Part shown: positions 31,878 to 43,950 of the stretch, piece by piece
How the letters are laid out: the number at the start of each line of letters is the position of its first letter
Position numbering within the stretch: position 1 is the stretch's first letter
Source: Actinoplanes lutulentus
GTDB taxonomy: Bacteria; Actinomycetota; Actinomycetes; Mycobacteriales; Micromonosporaceae
Assembly (NCBI RefSeq): GCF_003259845.1
Contig: NZ_QLMJ01000002.1
Span: forward strand, 620,001 to 684,000
Length of the DNA: 64,000 nt
Direction: 5' to 3'
Translations under genes and position numbers: made by a program
Notes under the pieces: model-generated
Told to the model about the DNA's origin: nothing
Seen by the model: the letters and a program-made list of their open reading frames with translations, nothing else
Databases searched by the model: none

Positions 31878-31941
31878 GGGGAAGAGGCTAGGCCAGGGGT
31901 ACGACGAAAACGCCGGGGTGGGTCGCGCGGCGGCGTGTCCG

Positions 31942-31947
31942 TAGCAT
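31942..31947 (+). promoter_or_regulatory. -10 box, leaderless-type, for the M50 protease
   Basis: TAGCAT, 7 nt, GTG at 31955, with no ribosome site. Confidence 0.4.
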
Positions 31948-31954
31948 CGACCGC

Positions 31955-34142
<2,188 letters not shown>

Positions 34143-34204
34143 CCGTCATCGTGGCGTCGGGTAGGTTCCGTTCCAGCGTCTAAGGGGAGGGGCAGGGTGG
34201 CAGC

Positions 34205-34795
34205 ATGAGCTCTCCGCCGTTCGGGGGAAGCAACGAAATGCCGGCGGTTTTCCCCGATTGGTCCCCGTACCCGGATTTGGATTCGGCGGCCCGTGCCTAC
34301 CTGCGTGACCCCGATGTGGCGCTGGACGCGCTCTTCGGGGTCCTGCGCGGGGCCTCGGTCCTCTGCTTCACGCTGGAACGCTTCGTCAACGAGGTGAACG
34401 GCGTGTGGCAGGAGGTCGTGGTCTGCGACGGCAGCCGCCTGGTGCTCTGGCACGGCGAGGACGTCGCTCCCGGCGACGGCCCGGCCGGTTCGATGACCTC
34501 GTCGCTGCGGGTGGTGCCGCTCTCCACGGTGACCGAGGTGGGCTGCCGGCGGCGGCTCACCCGGACGCCGAACGGCCAGGCGCGGGTCGACAGCATCGAC
34601 GTCTACCTGCTGCTGAGCTCGGTCGACGACGCGGTGCCGCCGCCCGGTGTCGGTGAGGACGAGGGCCGGGCGCCGCTGCGGCACGACGCGCTGCGTTTCG
34701 GCAAGACGATCGACGACGGCGGCGCGGGTCAGATCGCCCGGCTGGAGGAATTCTCCCGCGTGGTGGCCTCCCTGGTCGGGAGACCCACCCTCTGA
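34205..34795 (+). CDS. Conserved protein of unknown function between trmI and arc
   Basis: 196 residues with a GGGAGGGGCAGG ribosome region. Alpha/beta composition without signal peptide or membrane helix. Segments such as SVLCFTLERFVNEVNGVW and LLLSSVDDAVPPPGVG are not part of a family I can name with confidence; it may belong to DUF5998. Its position between trmI and the proteasome ATPase suggests a house-keeping partner of this locus. Confidence 0.65.
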   Translation: MSSPPFGGSNEMPAVFPDWSPYPDLDSAARAYLRDPDVALDALFGVLRGASVLCFTLERFVNEVNGVWQEVVVCDGSRLVLWHGEDVAPGDGPAGSMTSSLRVVPLSTVTEVGCRRRLTRTPNGQARVDSIDVYLLLSSVDDAVPPPGVGEDEGRAPLRHDALRFGKTIDDGGAGQIARLEEFSRVVASLVGRPTL

Positions 34796-35110
34796 AAAAG
34801 AGGGCCCACGCTTTAGCAGAAGACGTGCGTAAAGCGGCGAAAGATCACCCGTGGTGTTTCCCACGTAACCGATCACGTGCCCAAACCAGCCCCGATCTAT
34901 CGAGGCACAGAGGTGCCCGGCAGTGTGCGCCGGGTCCCTCACCTCCCACAACAGGGCCGCGCGGACCGTACCCGAAGATCCGATACACCCATCGGCCACA
35001 GGTTGATCAATCGATCAAGAGTCGGTGACGAGGGTGTTGCAGGGGTCGAAAACCGCTTCGGAGCAGCTAGTGTTATGCCAAGACGTTCGAGCCCCCCGGG
35101 GAGGTGGGAC
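34796..35110. promoter_or_regulatory. 315-bp region upstream of arc
   Basis: A long space before a gene that often follows closely. It holds an inverted repeat TTGATC/GATCAA (35003-35018, 4-nt loop) and a TAGTGT -10-like hexamer about 35 bp before the GTG at 35111. The arc frame is open back to 34877, but the extra residues are not family-like. I see no other gene. Likely the main promoter of the proteasome ATPase. Confidence 0.5.
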
Positions 35111-36892
35111 GTGGCACGTAGCGACGAAGCGGACTCCCGCGCCGCACGATGGGAGAAAGAGGCCAACGATCTCTCGAGTCAGGTCGCGTTCCTGCAAGAG
35201 GAACTCGCTCTGGTCCGGAGGAAGTTGACCGAGAGCCCCCGACACGTCCGGCAGCTTGAGGAACGGCTCGCGGCAACGCAGGCGCAGCTGGCCCGAGTGA
35301 CCGAGAACAACGAGCGGCTCGTGGCGACCCTCAAGGAAGCCCGGACCCAGATCGTCACTCTCAAGGAAGAGATTGACCGGCTCGCCCAGCCGCCCAGCGG
35401 CTACGGCGTTTTCCTGGCCGCACACGAGGACGGCACGGTGGATGTCTTCACCGGCGGCCGCAAACTGCGGGTGGCGGTCTCGCCGTCGCTCGCGGTCGAG
35501 GAGTTGCAGCGGGGACAGGAAGTCCTGCTCAACGACGCGCTCAACGTGGTGGACGCGTTCGGTTTCGAGCGCACCGGCGAGGTGGTCCTGCTCAAGGAGG
35601 TCCTGGACAACCCGTCCGGCGGCCCCCGCGATCGGGCCCTGGTGGTCTCGCATGCCGACGAGGAACGCATCGTGTTCCTCGCCGACTCGCTCGAGGTCGG
35701 CAAGCTCCGTGCGGGTGACTCGCTCATGATCGAGCCCCGTTCGGCGTACGCCTATGAGCGCATCCCGAAGAGCGAGGTCGAGGAACTCGTCCTCGAGGAG
35801 GTCCCCGACGTCGACTACACCGACATCGGTGGACTGCACTCGCAGATCGAGCAGATCCGCGACGCGGTGGAGCTGCCGTTCCTGCACGCCGACCTGTTCC
35901 GGGAGCACCAGCTGCGCCCGCCGAAGGGCATCCTGCTCTACGGCCCGCCCGGTTGTGGCAAGACCCTGATCGCCAAGGCCGTGGCGAACTCGCTGGCGAA
36001 GAAGATCGCTGAGCGTCGCGGCGAGGAGAAGCACACCAGCTACTTCCTCAACATCAAGGGTCCGGAGCTGCTCAACAAGTACGTGGGTGAGACCGAGCGG
36101 CACATCCGCCTGGTCTTCCAGCGGGCTCGGGAGAAGGCCGGCGAGGGCACACCGGTCATCGTGTTCTTCGACGAGATGGACTCGATCTTCCGGACGCGTG
36201 GCTCCGGTGTCTCCAGTGACGTGGAGAACACCATCGTTCCCCAGCTCCTCAGCGAGATCGACGGCGTCGAGGGCCTGGAGAACGTGATCGTCATCGGCGC
36301 GTCGAACCGGGAAGACATGATCGACCCGGCCATCCTGCGCCCCGGACGTCTCGATGTGAAGATCAAGATCGAGCGCCCGGACGCCGAGGCGGCGAAGGAC
36401 ATCTTCGGCAAGTACATCCTCTCCGACCTGCCGCTCAGTGGGGACGACCTCACCGAGCACGGCGGGAACAGGGACGCGACGGTCGCCGCGATGATCGAGG
36501 CGGTCGTGCTCCGGATGTACACGGAGACCGAGGAGAACCGCTTCCTGGAGGTCACCTATGCCAACGGTGACAAGGAGGTCCTGTACTTCAAGGACTTCAA
36601 CTCCGGCGCCATGATCCAGAACATCGTGGACCGCGGCAAGAAGATGGCGATCAAGGAGTTCCTCACCTCCGGCAAGAAGGGCCTCCGGCTGCAGCACCTG
36701 CTCGACAGCTGCGTCGACGAGTTCCGGGAGAACGAGGACCTGCCGAACACCACCAACCCCGACGACTGGGCGCGCATCTCCGGTAAGAAGGGCGAGCGGA
36801 TCGTCTACATCCGCACGCTCGTCTCCGGCGGCAAGGGCGCCGAGGCCGGCCGTTCCATCGAGACGGCGAACAACACCGGCCAGTACCTGTAA
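35111..36892 (+). CDS. arc: Proteasome-associated AAA+ ATPase ARC/Mpa
   Basis: 593 residues from the GTG at 35111 (GGGGAGG upstream), giving [11 protein letters not shown] coiled coil at about 12-95 binds Pup, then tandem OB domains (about 97-225), and one AAA+ module: Walker A GPPGCGKT at 278-285, Walker B IVFFDEMD near 350-357. It ends NTGQYL; the penultimate Tyr docks into the 20S core. It unfolds pupylated proteins for PrcBA. A terminator hairpin follows, before an unrelated acyltransferase gene. Confidence 0.95.
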   Translation: MARSDEADSRAARWEKEANDLSSQVAFLQEELALVRRKLTESPRHVRQLEERLAATQAQLARVTENNERLVATLKEARTQIVTLKEEIDRLAQPPSGYGVFLAAHEDGTVDVFTGGRKLRVAVSPSLAVEELQRGQEVLLNDALNVVDAFGFERTGEVVLLKEVLDNPSGGPRDRALVVSHADEERIVFLADSLEVGKLRAGDSLMIEPRSAYAYERIPKSEVEELVLEEVPDVDYTDIGGLHSQIEQIRDAVELPFLHADLFREHQLRPPKGILLYGPPGCGKTLIAKAVANSLAKKIAERRGEEKHTSYFLNIKGPELLNKYVGETERHIRLVFQRAREKAGEGTPVIVFFDEMDSIFRTRGSGVSSDVENTIVPQLLSEIDGVEGLENVIVIGASNREDMIDPAILRPGRLDVKIKIERPDAEAAKDIFGKYILSDLPLSGDDLTEHGGNRDATVAAMIEAVVLRMYTETEENRFLEVTYANGDKEVLYFKDFNSGAMIQNIVDRGKKMAIKEFLTSGKKGLRLQHLLDSCVDEFRENEDLPNTTNPDDWARISGKKGERIVYIRTLVSGGKGAEAGRSIETANNTGQYL

Positions 36893-36905
36893 CAACGCCT
36901 GAAGA

Positions 36906-36935
36906 CAGGGCCGGAGGGGCAACTCTCCGGCCCTG
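36906..36935 (+). terminator. Terminator after arc
   Basis: A perfect 11-bp stem CAGGGCCGGAG/CTCCGGCCCTG with an 8-nt loop, 14 bp after the arc stop codon. It uncouples arc from the downstream acyltransferase and dop. Confidence 0.65.
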
Positions 36936-36952
36936 CTCTCGTTCCACCCCCT

Positions 36953-38155
36953 GTGAGACAAAACCGCCTGGCGTGGCTTGACGCTCTCCGTGGGTACGCC
37001 GCGGTGGTCGTCGCCGCCTTCCACCTCAGCCCGGTGATCCTCGGATCCGCCACCCACCTGCAGATCTACCGCGTGTTCGACCTCGGTAAATACGCCGTGC
37101 TGCTCTTCTTCCTGGTGAGCGGTTACGTCATCCCGATGTCGCTGGAACGCCACGGTTCACTGCGCAGGTTCTGGGTGGGCCGGCTCTGCCGGATCTACCC
37201 GGCGTACCTCGCGACGATCCTTCTCGCCGCCGGCCTGACGGCCGCCGGGCTCTTCCGCCTGCCGGACCAGCTGCGCACGGAGACCACCGCGAGCGTGCTC
37301 GCGCACGCCACGATGCTTCAAGACCTTCTTGGGGTACGCGGAATCGTGCGGCCGTTCTGGACGCTCAGCTTCGAGATGCTGTTCTACCTGCTGGTGGCAG
37401 GGCTCTTCGCGTGGCGGCTGCACCGGTTCAGCGGGTGGTGGGCGGGTGGGCTGACGCTGGTCGCCGTTCTTGGTGGCAGCCGGTTGCCGGATGCCCTTGC
37501 CGGCGGTACCGGCGCTGCCCGGACGATCGTGGCGGCCGTGGTGGCTGTGGTGGTGGCGGGGGTCGTCTGGGCGTACCAAAGCAGTCGCTCAGGTCTCGTC
37601 CGGCTTGCCGGCGGCGTCTCGCTGGGTTTGATCTTTCTTGCCATGGCCAACGGCCATGCGACGCGGTGGGTGACCAGCGGGTCCTCGGCGCAGGCGATGC
37701 TGATGCTGGCGGTGATGTTCGCCGGGACGGTGGTTTATCGGGCCGAGCATCGTCAGATCGGGCGAAGCGCGGCGATCCTGGCGCTCGGGGTCGTCCTTGC
37801 GGGTGTCGCCGTGCATCCCTGGCAGGGGGGAGGATGGTGTGCGATAGCGGTCGCCGGGACGTTCGCGGTGATGTTCGCGCTGCGTCACCGATCGATGCCC
37901 GGAGTGTTGAGCTGGCTCGGGACCGTCAGCTATTCGCTCTATCTGCTGCATCTGCTGGTGCTCGCCGTGGTCACCCGGCTGACCAGTGACAAACCGCTGA
38001 TCCTGCTCGGTTTTACGGTGGGCACGCTGGTCTCTGCCTGGGCGTGTCACCGCTGGGTGGAGCGGCCGGGGCAGCGTCTCGCGAAGATCTTTATCGCCAC
38101 GCATGGTGAAACGACGCGTACTGGCAGCATCGGCAAGCAACGGGAGAGCGTCTAG
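36953..38155 (+). CDS. Acyltransferase 3 family membrane protein (OafA/YrhL-like)
   Basis: 400 residues from a GTG. Ten or more membrane helices; the family start is [21 protein letters not shown], with the conserved DALRG and catalytic-type His (H23), then [14 protein letters not shown]. Such proteins O-acylate cell-surface sugars or glycopeptides with acyl-CoA. The gene stands between arc and dop, which normally are adjacent or nearly so. A -10 box for the next transcript lies on its stop codon. Confidence 0.85.
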   Translation: MRQNRLAWLDALRGYAAVVVAAFHLSPVILGSATHLQIYRVFDLGKYAVLLFFLVSGYVIPMSLERHGSLRRFWVGRLCRIYPAYLATILLAAGLTAAGLFRLPDQLRTETTASVLAHATMLQDLLGVRGIVRPFWTLSFEMLFYLLVAGLFAWRLHRFSGWWAGGLTLVAVLGGSRLPDALAGGTGAARTIVAAVVAVVVAGVVWAYQSSRSGLVRLAGGVSLGLIFLAMANGHATRWVTSGSSAQAMLMLAVMFAGTVVYRAEHRQIGRSAAILALGVVLAGVAVHPWQGGGWCAIAVAGTFAVMFALRHRSMPGVLSWLGTVSYSLYLLHLLVLAVVTRLTSDKPLILLGFTVGTLVSAWACHRWVERPGQRLAKIFIATHGETTRTGSIGKQRESV

Positions 38156-38158
38156 GCT
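38153..38158 (+). promoter_or_regulatory. -10 box upstream of a mini-ORF and dop
   Basis: TAGGCT overlaps the acyltransferase stop codon and lies 6 nt before the ATG at 38165. It has the same form as the boxes before mshC and PAC2. Confidence 0.45.
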
Positions 38159-38164
38159 CAATAC

Positions 38165-38206
38165 ATGAGCAGGCTTGGCTTCGTGGCGGACAGGGTGGTC
38201 GCATGA
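38165..38206 (+). CDS. Putative 13-codon leader peptide overlapping dop
   Basis: ATG at 38165 opens [13 protein letters not shown] and stops at TGA 38204-38206, which overlaps the dop ATG (38203) as ATGA. It has no ribosome site but a -10 box 6 nt upstream, so it would be a leaderless reading frame that couples into dop. It is too short to identify. It may only be a translation-initiation device. No homologue is known to me. Confidence 0.35.
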   Translation: MSRLGFVADRVVA

Positions 38207-39720
38207 GTGTTCGACGGATTATGGGAACCGAAGTCGAGTACGGCATCTCGGTGCCCGGCCAGCCCGGCGCCAACCCGATGGTGACGTCCTCGCAGGTGGT
38301 AAACGCCTACGGAGCCCGCCCCGAACTCAACCGTAACGGCCGCGCACGCTGGGATTACGAGGAAGAGTCGCCGCTGCGCGACGCCCGTGGCTTCACCTAC
38401 TCCGGCGCTGCCTACGACCCTGCCGAAGCCCTCGCCGACGAGGATCTCGGCCTGGCCAACGTGATACTGACCAACGGCGCCCGTCTCTACGTCGACCACG
38501 CGCACCCGGAGTACAGCACTCCGGAGTGCACCAACCCGCTCGACGTCGTGAAGTGGGACAAGGCAGGCGAACGGGTGATGGCCGAGGCCTCCCGGCGCGC
38601 CGCCTCGATTCCCGGCACGCACCGGATCCAGCTCTACAAGAACAACACCGACAACAAGGGCGCGTCGTACGGCTCGCACGAGAACTACCTGATGCGCCGG
38701 CAGACCCCGTTCGCCGACATCGTCGCCCACCTCACGCCGTTCTTCGTCACCCGGCAGATCTTCACCGGCGTCGGCCGGGTCGGCATCGGGCAGGACGGCA
38801 CCGGATCCGGTTTCCAGATCTCGTCACGCGCCGACTTCTTCGAGGTCGAGGTCGGACTGGAGACCACGCTCAAGCGGCCGATCATCAACACCCGGGACGA
38901 GCCGCACTCGGACGCCGACAAGTACCGCCGCCTGCACGTGATCATCGGCGACGCGAACCTCTCCGAGATCGCGTCGTACCTGAAGATGGGCACCACCTCG
39001 CTGGTGCTCAACATGATCGAGGAGAAGGTGTTCACCGGGGAGCTCGGCATCGCCGACCCGGTCACCGAACTCAAGGCGGTCAGCCACGACCCCACGCTGA
39101 AGCACCTGATGCGGCTGCGCGACGGGCGCCGGCTCACCGCGCTCGATCTGCAGTGGGCGTACTACGAGCGGGCCCGCGCGTTCGTCGACGAGCGGTACGG
39201 CACCGACACCGACGAGCAGACCGCCGACGTGCTCGACCGCTGGGAGGACGTGCTCACCAAGCTCGGCGACGACCCGATGCAGCTCTCCGACTCGCTCGAC
39301 TGGGTGGCGAAACTGCGGCTGCTGGAGGGTTACCGGGAGCGCGAGGAGCTCGGCTGGAACTCGCCGAAACTCCAGCTCGTCGATCTGCAGTACTCCGACG
39401 TGCGGCCGGAGAAGGGCCTGTACCACCGCCTGGTCGCCCGCGGGTCGATGAAGACCCTGCTGGACCCGGACGAGACGCAGCGCGCGATGTACGAGCCGCC
39501 GGAGGACACCCGGGCGTACTTCCGCGGCCGCTGCCTCGCGCAGTACGCCTCCGAAGTGGTCGCCGCCAGCTGGGACTCGGTCATCTTCGACATCGGCCGG
39601 GAGTCGCTGGTCCGGGTTCCGATGATGGAACCGGAACGCGGCACCAAGAAGCACGTGGGCGCGCTCTTCGACAAGTGCGAGAGCGCCAAGGACCTGCTCG
39701 AGGTGATCACGAGCCGGTGA
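38203..39720 (+). CDS. dop: Deamidase/depupylase of Pup
   Basis: 505 residues, normal length. It converts the C-terminal Gln of Pup to Glu and can also remove Pup from substrates. Glutamine-synthetase-like fold: E10 in MGTEVEYG, catalytic-type D98 in [15 protein letters not shown], and the nucleotide region. The long insertion at about 40-80 ([17 protein letters not shown]) is the Dop-specific loop absent from PafA. It is preceded by the 13-codon frame and followed by pup. Confidence 0.95.
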   Translation: MSVRRIMGTEVEYGISVPGQPGANPMVTSSQVVNAYGARPELNRNGRARWDYEEESPLRDARGFTYSGAAYDPAEALADEDLGLANVILTNGARLYVDHAHPEYSTPECTNPLDVVKWDKAGERVMAEASRRAASIPGTHRIQLYKNNTDNKGASYGSHENYLMRRQTPFADIVAHLTPFFVTRQIFTGVGRVGIGQDGTGSGFQISSRADFFEVEVGLETTLKRPIINTRDEPHSDADKYRRLHVIIGDANLSEIASYLKMGTTSLVLNMIEEKVFTGELGIADPVTELKAVSHDPTLKHLMRLRDGRRLTALDLQWAYYERARAFVDERYGTDTDEQTADVLDRWEDVLTKLGDDPMQLSDSLDWVAKLRLLEGYREREELGWNSPKLQLVDLQYSDVRPEKGLYHRLVARGSMKTLLDPDETQRAMYEPPEDTRAYFRGRCLAQYASEVVAASWDSVIFDIGRESLVRVPMMEPERGTKKHVGALFDKCESAKDLLEVITSR

Positions 39721-39800
39721 TGCGTTTTGTCACAGGCGCGAGGTAGGTTTTTTCCAACCCGATGTTGCAGGACTTCGGGTGGCTGAGAAGGGGGACATCC

Positions 39801-40016
39801 ATGGCAACCCGAGACACAGGTGGTCAGTCGCAGAGTGGCAAGAGCCAGAGCGACCAGGAGATCGAGGACGTCACCGTCGAGGCCAACCCCGAGGTAGCCG
39901 AGCGGCACGCGGAAATCACCGAGGACGTCGACGACCTGCTGGACGAGATCGACTCCGTTCTGGAAGAGAACGCCGAGGAGTTCGTCCGCGGATACGTACA
40001 AAAAGGCGGCCAGTGA
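39801..40016 (+). CDS. pup: Prokaryotic ubiquitin-like protein Pup
   Basis: 71 residues from the ATG at 39801, with GAAGGGGG 8 nt upstream; the frame is open to 39762 but the added residues are not family-like. A disordered, Gln/Glu/Asp-rich chain with a helix-forming centre (VDDLLDEIDSVLEENAEEF) that binds the ARC coiled coil. It ends YVQKGGQ, so the Gln must be deamidated by Dop before PafA can ligate it to a lysine. Confidence 0.95.
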   Translation: MATRDTGGQSQSGKSQSDQEIEDVTVEANPEVAERHAEITEDVDDLLDEIDSVLEENAEEFVRGYVQKGGQ

Positions 40017-40039
40017 GTTAATTGTCCGCTTTAGGAGGA

Positions 40040-40075
40040 GCGCCGGGCTTCGCATGCCAATGCGACGTCCGGCGC
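40040..40075 (+). terminator. Hairpin between pup and prcB
   Basis: Outer stem GCGCCGG/CCGGCGC, a 4-nt internal loop each side, inner stem CGCAT/ATGCG and a GCCA loop. TTGTCC/GGACAA at 40023-40028 and 40085-40090 could extend it. It occupies the 183-bp gap between pup and prcB and could terminate, process or attenuate the message. Confidence 0.5.
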
Positions 40076-40199
40076 GCCATTCGATGGACAACACTTAGAC
40101 CATGGTCATCGCACCGGGCACGGTGCGCGCGATAGTGTGCTTCAACTGCAGCGGTGGCCTTTCCGGCGCCGAAGCGATCACGTACCTGAAAGGAACCAC

Positions 40200-41039
40200 G
40201 TGGCGACGGGCTTTGATCCATCCGGGCGTCTACCGGATTTCTTCACCAATACGGGGACGTCCTCCTTCACGCAGTTCCTGAGTCAGGCCGCGCCGGAGAT
40301 GCTTCCGGGCCGGCGGCCGCTTCCGCCCGGGCTCTCCGGTGACATCGCGCCGCACGGCACCACGATCGTCGCGATCGCGACGGCGGACGGTGTGGTGATG
40401 GCGGGCGACCGCCGCGCGACCATGGGGAACCTGATCGCGAGCCGCGACATCAGGAAAGTCCACCCGGCGGACTCGTACTCGCTGATCGGCATCGCGGGTA
40501 CGGCGGGCATCGGCATCGAGCTGATCCGGCTGTTCCAGGTGGAGCTCGAGCATTACGAGAAGATCGAGGGAGCGATGCTCTCCCTCGACGGTAAGGCGAA
40601 CCGGCTGGCCGCGATGGTCCGCGGCAATCTGGGCGCCGCGATGCAGGGCCTCGCCGTGGTCCCGCTCTTCGCCGGCTTCGACCTGTCGCCGATCGACTCG
40701 GCCCGTGCCGGGCGCATCTTCAGCTTCGACATCGCCGGTGGCCTCTACGAGGAGACCGGCTACGAGGCGATCGGCTCGGGTTCGCTGTTCGCGAAGTCGG
40801 CGCTGAAGAAGCGGTACCGGGCCGGGGTGAGCACCGCCAACGCCATCAAGCTGGCGGTGGAGGCGCTCTACGACGCGGCCGACGACGACACCGCGACCGG
40901 CGGGCCGGACGTGACCCGCAAGATCTATCCGGTGGTGATGACGGCGACGGCAGCCGGCACCCAGCGGCTCAGCGACGAGGACATCACCACGGTGGCCGAG
41001 CAGGTCGTCCAGGGACGCATGGAGAACCCGGGCGGCTGA
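40200..41039 (+). CDS. prcB: 20S proteasome beta subunit
   Basis: 279 residues from the GTG at 40200 (AAAGGAACC upstream). A propeptide of 53 residues ends HG before the catalytic T54 of [11 protein letters not shown], an Ntn-hydrolase nucleophile exposed by self-cleavage. K in DRRATMGN and the remaining fold are typical. Actinobacterial beta-type core subunit. Confidence 0.95.
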   Translation: MATGFDPSGRLPDFFTNTGTSSFTQFLSQAAPEMLPGRRPLPPGLSGDIAPHGTTIVAIATADGVVMAGDRRATMGNLIASRDIRKVHPADSYSLIGIAGTAGIGIELIRLFQVELEHYEKIEGAMLSLDGKANRLAAMVRGNLGAAMQGLAVVPLFAGFDLSPIDSARAGRIFSFDIAGGLYEETGYEAIGSGSLFAKSALKKRYRAGVSTANAIKLAVEALYDAADDDTATGGPDVTRKIYPVVMTATAAGTQRLSDEDITTVAEQVVQGRMENPGG

Positions 41040-41072
41040 TCCGCTCTTTCACGAAGACAGGAGAAGCCAACC

Positions 41073-41888
41073 GTGGCCATGCAGTTCTACGCATCGCCCG
41101 AGCAGGTCCAGCGGGACCGCTCGGAGTACGCCCGTAAGGGCATCGCCCGCGGCCGGTCGGCCGTGGTGCTCACCTACGAGGGCGGCATCCTGCTGGTCGC
41201 CGAGAACATCACCACCCTGCGGAAGATCAGCGAGATCTACGACAAGATCGCGTTCGCTGCCGTCGGGCGGTACAACGAGTTCGAGAGCCTGCGCCGGGCC
41301 GGCGTGCGGATGGCCGACATGCTCGGCCTCAGCTACGACCGTCGCGACGTGACCGGGCGGGCCCTGGCCAACGCGTACACGCAGACCCTCGGTGCGATCT
41401 TCTCGGAGACGCAGAAGCCGTACGAGGTGGAGATCTGCGTGGCGCAGGTCGGCGCGACGCCCGCCGAGGACGAGCTGTACCGGGTGACCTACGACGGCTC
41501 CGTCATGGACGAGCCGGGCTTCATGGCGATGGGCGGCCAGGCCGAGGCGATCTCCAACGTGCTGCGTGAGCGGCACGACACCGCCGCGGACCTGCAGACC
41601 GCGCTGGCACTCGCCGCCGAGGCGCTCGGCAGCGTGGGCGGGGAGAACGGTGCCACCCGCACCCTGGACGCCAAGCAGCTGGAGGTGGCGGTCCTGGACC
41701 GGCGCCGGCAGGGACGGGCGTTCCGGCGGCTCACCGGGGCGTCGCTGACCACCCTGCTCGGGCACGAGTCGGTGCCGGAAGCAGATCTGGGCGACGTCGA
41801 CGCGGCGCCGCCCGCACCGGCCGAGGCCAAGCCGACGATCTCGGCGGCGTCCTCGGACAAGGAGAAGACTCCCGAAGCCGACTCCTGA
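41073..41888 (+). CDS. prcA: 20S proteasome alpha subunit
   Basis: 271 residues from a GTG (GACAGGAG upstream). It begins [27 protein letters not shown], the gate-forming N-terminus of alpha subunits, and lacks the catalytic Thr. The C-terminal 40 residues are an acidic/Pro tail ([15 protein letters not shown]), a known variable part. It forms the outer rings that contact ARC. A terminator follows. Confidence 0.95.
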   Translation: MAMQFYASPEQVQRDRSEYARKGIARGRSAVVLTYEGGILLVAENITTLRKISEIYDKIAFAAVGRYNEFESLRRAGVRMADMLGLSYDRRDVTGRALANAYTQTLGAIFSETQKPYEVEICVAQVGATPAEDELYRVTYDGSVMDEPGFMAMGGQAEAISNVLRERHDTAADLQTALALAAEALGSVGGENGATRTLDAKQLEVAVLDRRRQGRAFRRLTGASLTTLLGHESVPEADLGDVDAAPPAPAEAKPTISAASSDKEKTPEADS

Positions 41889-41898
41889 GCTGACGGCG

Positions 41899-41945
41899 AC
41901 GGCCGGGCGACCTGTGACGGTCCGCCCGGCCGTTGTTGTGCTTTT
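41899..41945 (+). terminator. Terminator after prcA
   Basis: An 11-bp stem ACGGCCGGGCG/CGCCCGGCCGT with a 13-nt loop is followed by TGTTGTGCTTTT. Confidence 0.75.
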
Positions 41946-42050
41946 ACGCGTACCCACGATGGAGCCTGCGCGGGCGCGCCTGGCGCGCCCGTCGCGGGGT
42001 GTGTGCGGGAAAGAGCGAGTTGTGACTGCCGCTGAACCGTTTTTTGAGGC

Positions 42051-42056
42051 TAGTGT
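42051..42056 (+). promoter_or_regulatory. -10 box, leaderless-type, for pafA
   Basis: TAGTGT, 6 nt, ATG at 42063, after a T run (GTTTTTTGAGG). It follows the prcA terminator, so pafA appears to have its own promoter. Confidence 0.45.
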
Positions 42057-42062
42057 TCTGAC

Positions 42063-43421
42063 ATGGAACGGCGAATTTTCGGCCTCGAGACCGAGTACGG
42101 AGTCACGTGCACCTATCGGGGGCAGCGGCGGCTGTCTCCGGACGAGGTGGCCCGCTACCTGTTCCGCCGAGTGGTCTCCTGGGGACGCAGCAGCAACGTG
42201 TTCCTTCGCAACGGCGCACGCCTCTACCTCGATGTCGGTTCCCACCCCGAGTACGCGACCCCCGAGTGCGACTCCGTCACCGATCTGGTCGCTCATGACC
42301 GGGCCGGCGAGCGGATCCTGGAAGGCCTGCTCGTCGACGCGGAGAAGCGTCTGCACGACGAGGGCATCGCGGGCGAGATCTACCTCTTCAAGAACAACAC
42401 CGACTCGGCCGGCAACTCCTACGGCTGCCACGAGAACTATCTCGTGTCGCGGCACGGCGAGTTCGGTCGTCTCGCCGACGTCCTGATCCCGTTCCTGGTC
42501 ACCCGCCAGCTGATCTGCGGCGCGGGCAAGGTGCTGCAGACGCCGCGCGGCGCGGTGTTCTGCCTCTCGCAGCGCGCCGAGCACATCTGGGAAGGCGTCT
42601 CCAGCGCGACGACGCGCAGCCGCCCGATCATCAACACCCGCGACGAGCCGCACGCCGACGCCGAGCGGTACCGCCGCCTCCACGTCATCGTCGGCGACTC
42701 GAACATGAACGAGGTCACCACCCTGCTCAAGGTGGGCGCCGCCGACATCGTGCTCCGCATGATCGAGGCCGGCGTGGTGATGAAGGACCTGACCCTGGAG
42801 AACCCGATCCGGGCCATCCGCGAGGTCAGCCACGACATCACCGGCCGCCGCAAGATCCGCCTGGCGAACAACAAAGAGGTCTCCGCCCTCGACATCCAGC
42901 AGGAATACCTGGCGAAGGCCACCGAGTTCGTCGAGCGCCGCGGCGGCGACCCGGTCGCGAAACGCGTCGTCGAGCTGTGGGGCCGCGTGCTCAACGCGGT
43001 CGAGACCGGCAACCTCGACGCCGTCTCCCGCGAGATCGACTGGGTGTCGAAGTACAAGCTGATCGAGAAGTACCAGGCCAAGCACGAGATCCCGATGTCG
43101 CATCCGCGGATCGCGCAGCTGGACCTGGCGTACCACGACGTGCGCCGCGGCCGCGGGCTCTACGCGCTCATGGAGAAGCGCAAGCAGGTCGACCGGATCG
43201 CCAACGACCTGCAGATCTACGAGGCCAAGGAGACGCCGCCGCAGACCACGCGGGCGCGGCTGCGCGGCGAGTTCATCAAGCACGCGCAGGAGAAGCGCCG
43301 CGACTTCACCGTCGACTGGGTGCACCTCAAGCTCAACGACCAGGCGCAGCGGACAGTGCTCTGCAAGGACCCGTTCCGGGCGTACGACGAGCGAGTGGAG
43401 CGGCTGATCGCCAGCATGTGA
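42063..43421 (+). CDS. pafA: Pup--protein ligase
   Basis: 452 residues, normal length. It attaches deamidated Pup to substrate lysines with ATP through a gamma-glutamyl phosphate. Starts [13 protein letters not shown] (E9, metal site) and has D57 in [19 protein letters not shown], the catalytic Asp. It lacks the Dop loop. The C-terminal domain (about 380-452) completes the ligase. It is separated from pafBC by five other genes. Confidence 0.95.
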   Translation: MERRIFGLETEYGVTCTYRGQRRLSPDEVARYLFRRVVSWGRSSNVFLRNGARLYLDVGSHPEYATPECDSVTDLVAHDRAGERILEGLLVDAEKRLHDEGIAGEIYLFKNNTDSAGNSYGCHENYLVSRHGEFGRLADVLIPFLVTRQLICGAGKVLQTPRGAVFCLSQRAEHIWEGVSSATTRSRPIINTRDEPHADAERYRRLHVIVGDSNMNEVTTLLKVGAADIVLRMIEAGVVMKDLTLENPIRAIREVSHDITGRRKIRLANNKEVSALDIQQEYLAKATEFVERRGGDPVAKRVVELWGRVLNAVETGNLDAVSREIDWVSKYKLIEKYQAKHEIPMSHPRIAQLDLAYHDVRRGRGLYALMEKRKQVDRIANDLQIYEAKETPPQTTRARLRGEFIKHAQEKRRDFTVDWVHLKLNDQAQRTVLCKDPFRAYDERVERLIASM

Positions 43422-43426
43422 CGACG

Positions 43427-43522
43427 GCGGTCGCCGCCGGTGGGATGGCAGGTGGTTTGCGGTGCCGCGGGGTTTGCGGTGCCGGAAACCACCTACCATC
43501 CCACCGGTTACAAGGCGACCGC
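43427..43522. repeat. Long imperfect inverted repeat directly after pafA
   Basis: An outer 9-bp arm pair GCGGTCGCC/GGCGACCGC and inner 22-nt arms (43437-43458 and 43486-43507) with one mismatch. The loop contains the direct repeat GTTTGCGGTGCCG twice. It begins 6 bp after the pafA stop and ends about 45 bp before the next small gene. No T run follows, so it is more than an ordinary intrinsic terminator. Confidence 0.8.
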
Positions 43523-43568
43523 CTGCGGAGCGAAGCGGAGCCGGTGGCTCAGTTACGCTGGCCAGGTT

Positions 43569-43781
43569 ATGACTTACCCTGGCCAGCCTTCCCTGCCTCC
43601 CGAACCTCCTGAGAGCACCGAGCACGAGGTGCGCTGGGGGCGTCTTCAGCGCCGTCGTGAGCGCGTTTACCGCCAGATCCAGAAAGACCGCGCCGGCAAT
43701 CACAAGATCCCGACGTGGGTCTATGTCACGGCTCTCGCGCTGCTGCTGGCCGGCTGGGCTTACCTGATCGTCACTTCTTAA
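43569..43781 (+). CDS. Small single-helix membrane protein
   Basis: 70 residues from the ATG at 43569; the frame is open upstream through the inverted repeat but that part is not protein-like. A Pro-rich start (MTYPGQPSLPPEPP), a very basic middle (RLQRRRERVYRQIQKDR) and a C-terminal membrane helix (WVYVTALALLLAGWAYLIV). A tail-anchored form with the basic part inside the cell. Function unknown. Confidence 0.65.
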   Translation: MTYPGQPSLPPEPPESTEHEVRWGRLQRRRERVYRQIQKDRAGNHKIPTWVYVTALALLLAGWAYLIVTS

Positions 43782-43950
43782 GATCAAACTCCGGTCGCAG
43801 CGGGGTGGTGGGTACGGACCGCTGCTCCCGCCGAGGGCCCGGCGCGGCCTCGCTGCGCTCGCCGCACCGGGCGGCCTGCGTGAGCGGTTGCGCTCTTTTC
43901 TGTCACCCCCGTGGTTTCGTCCGGAGTGTGTGGCGTGCTTGTGTTCAGGT

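Noticed and set aside
35015..37153. A 712-codon open frame on the minus strand across arc
   Set aside because: It is the antisense shadow of arc in GC-rich DNA: Arg/Val/His/Gln-rich, no recognisable motif, while the plus strand encodes a complete ARC with all AAA+ motifs.
39762..39800. Pup with a 13-residue N-terminal extension
   Set aside because: The family starts near MATRDTGG, and a good ribosome site precedes the ATG at 39801.
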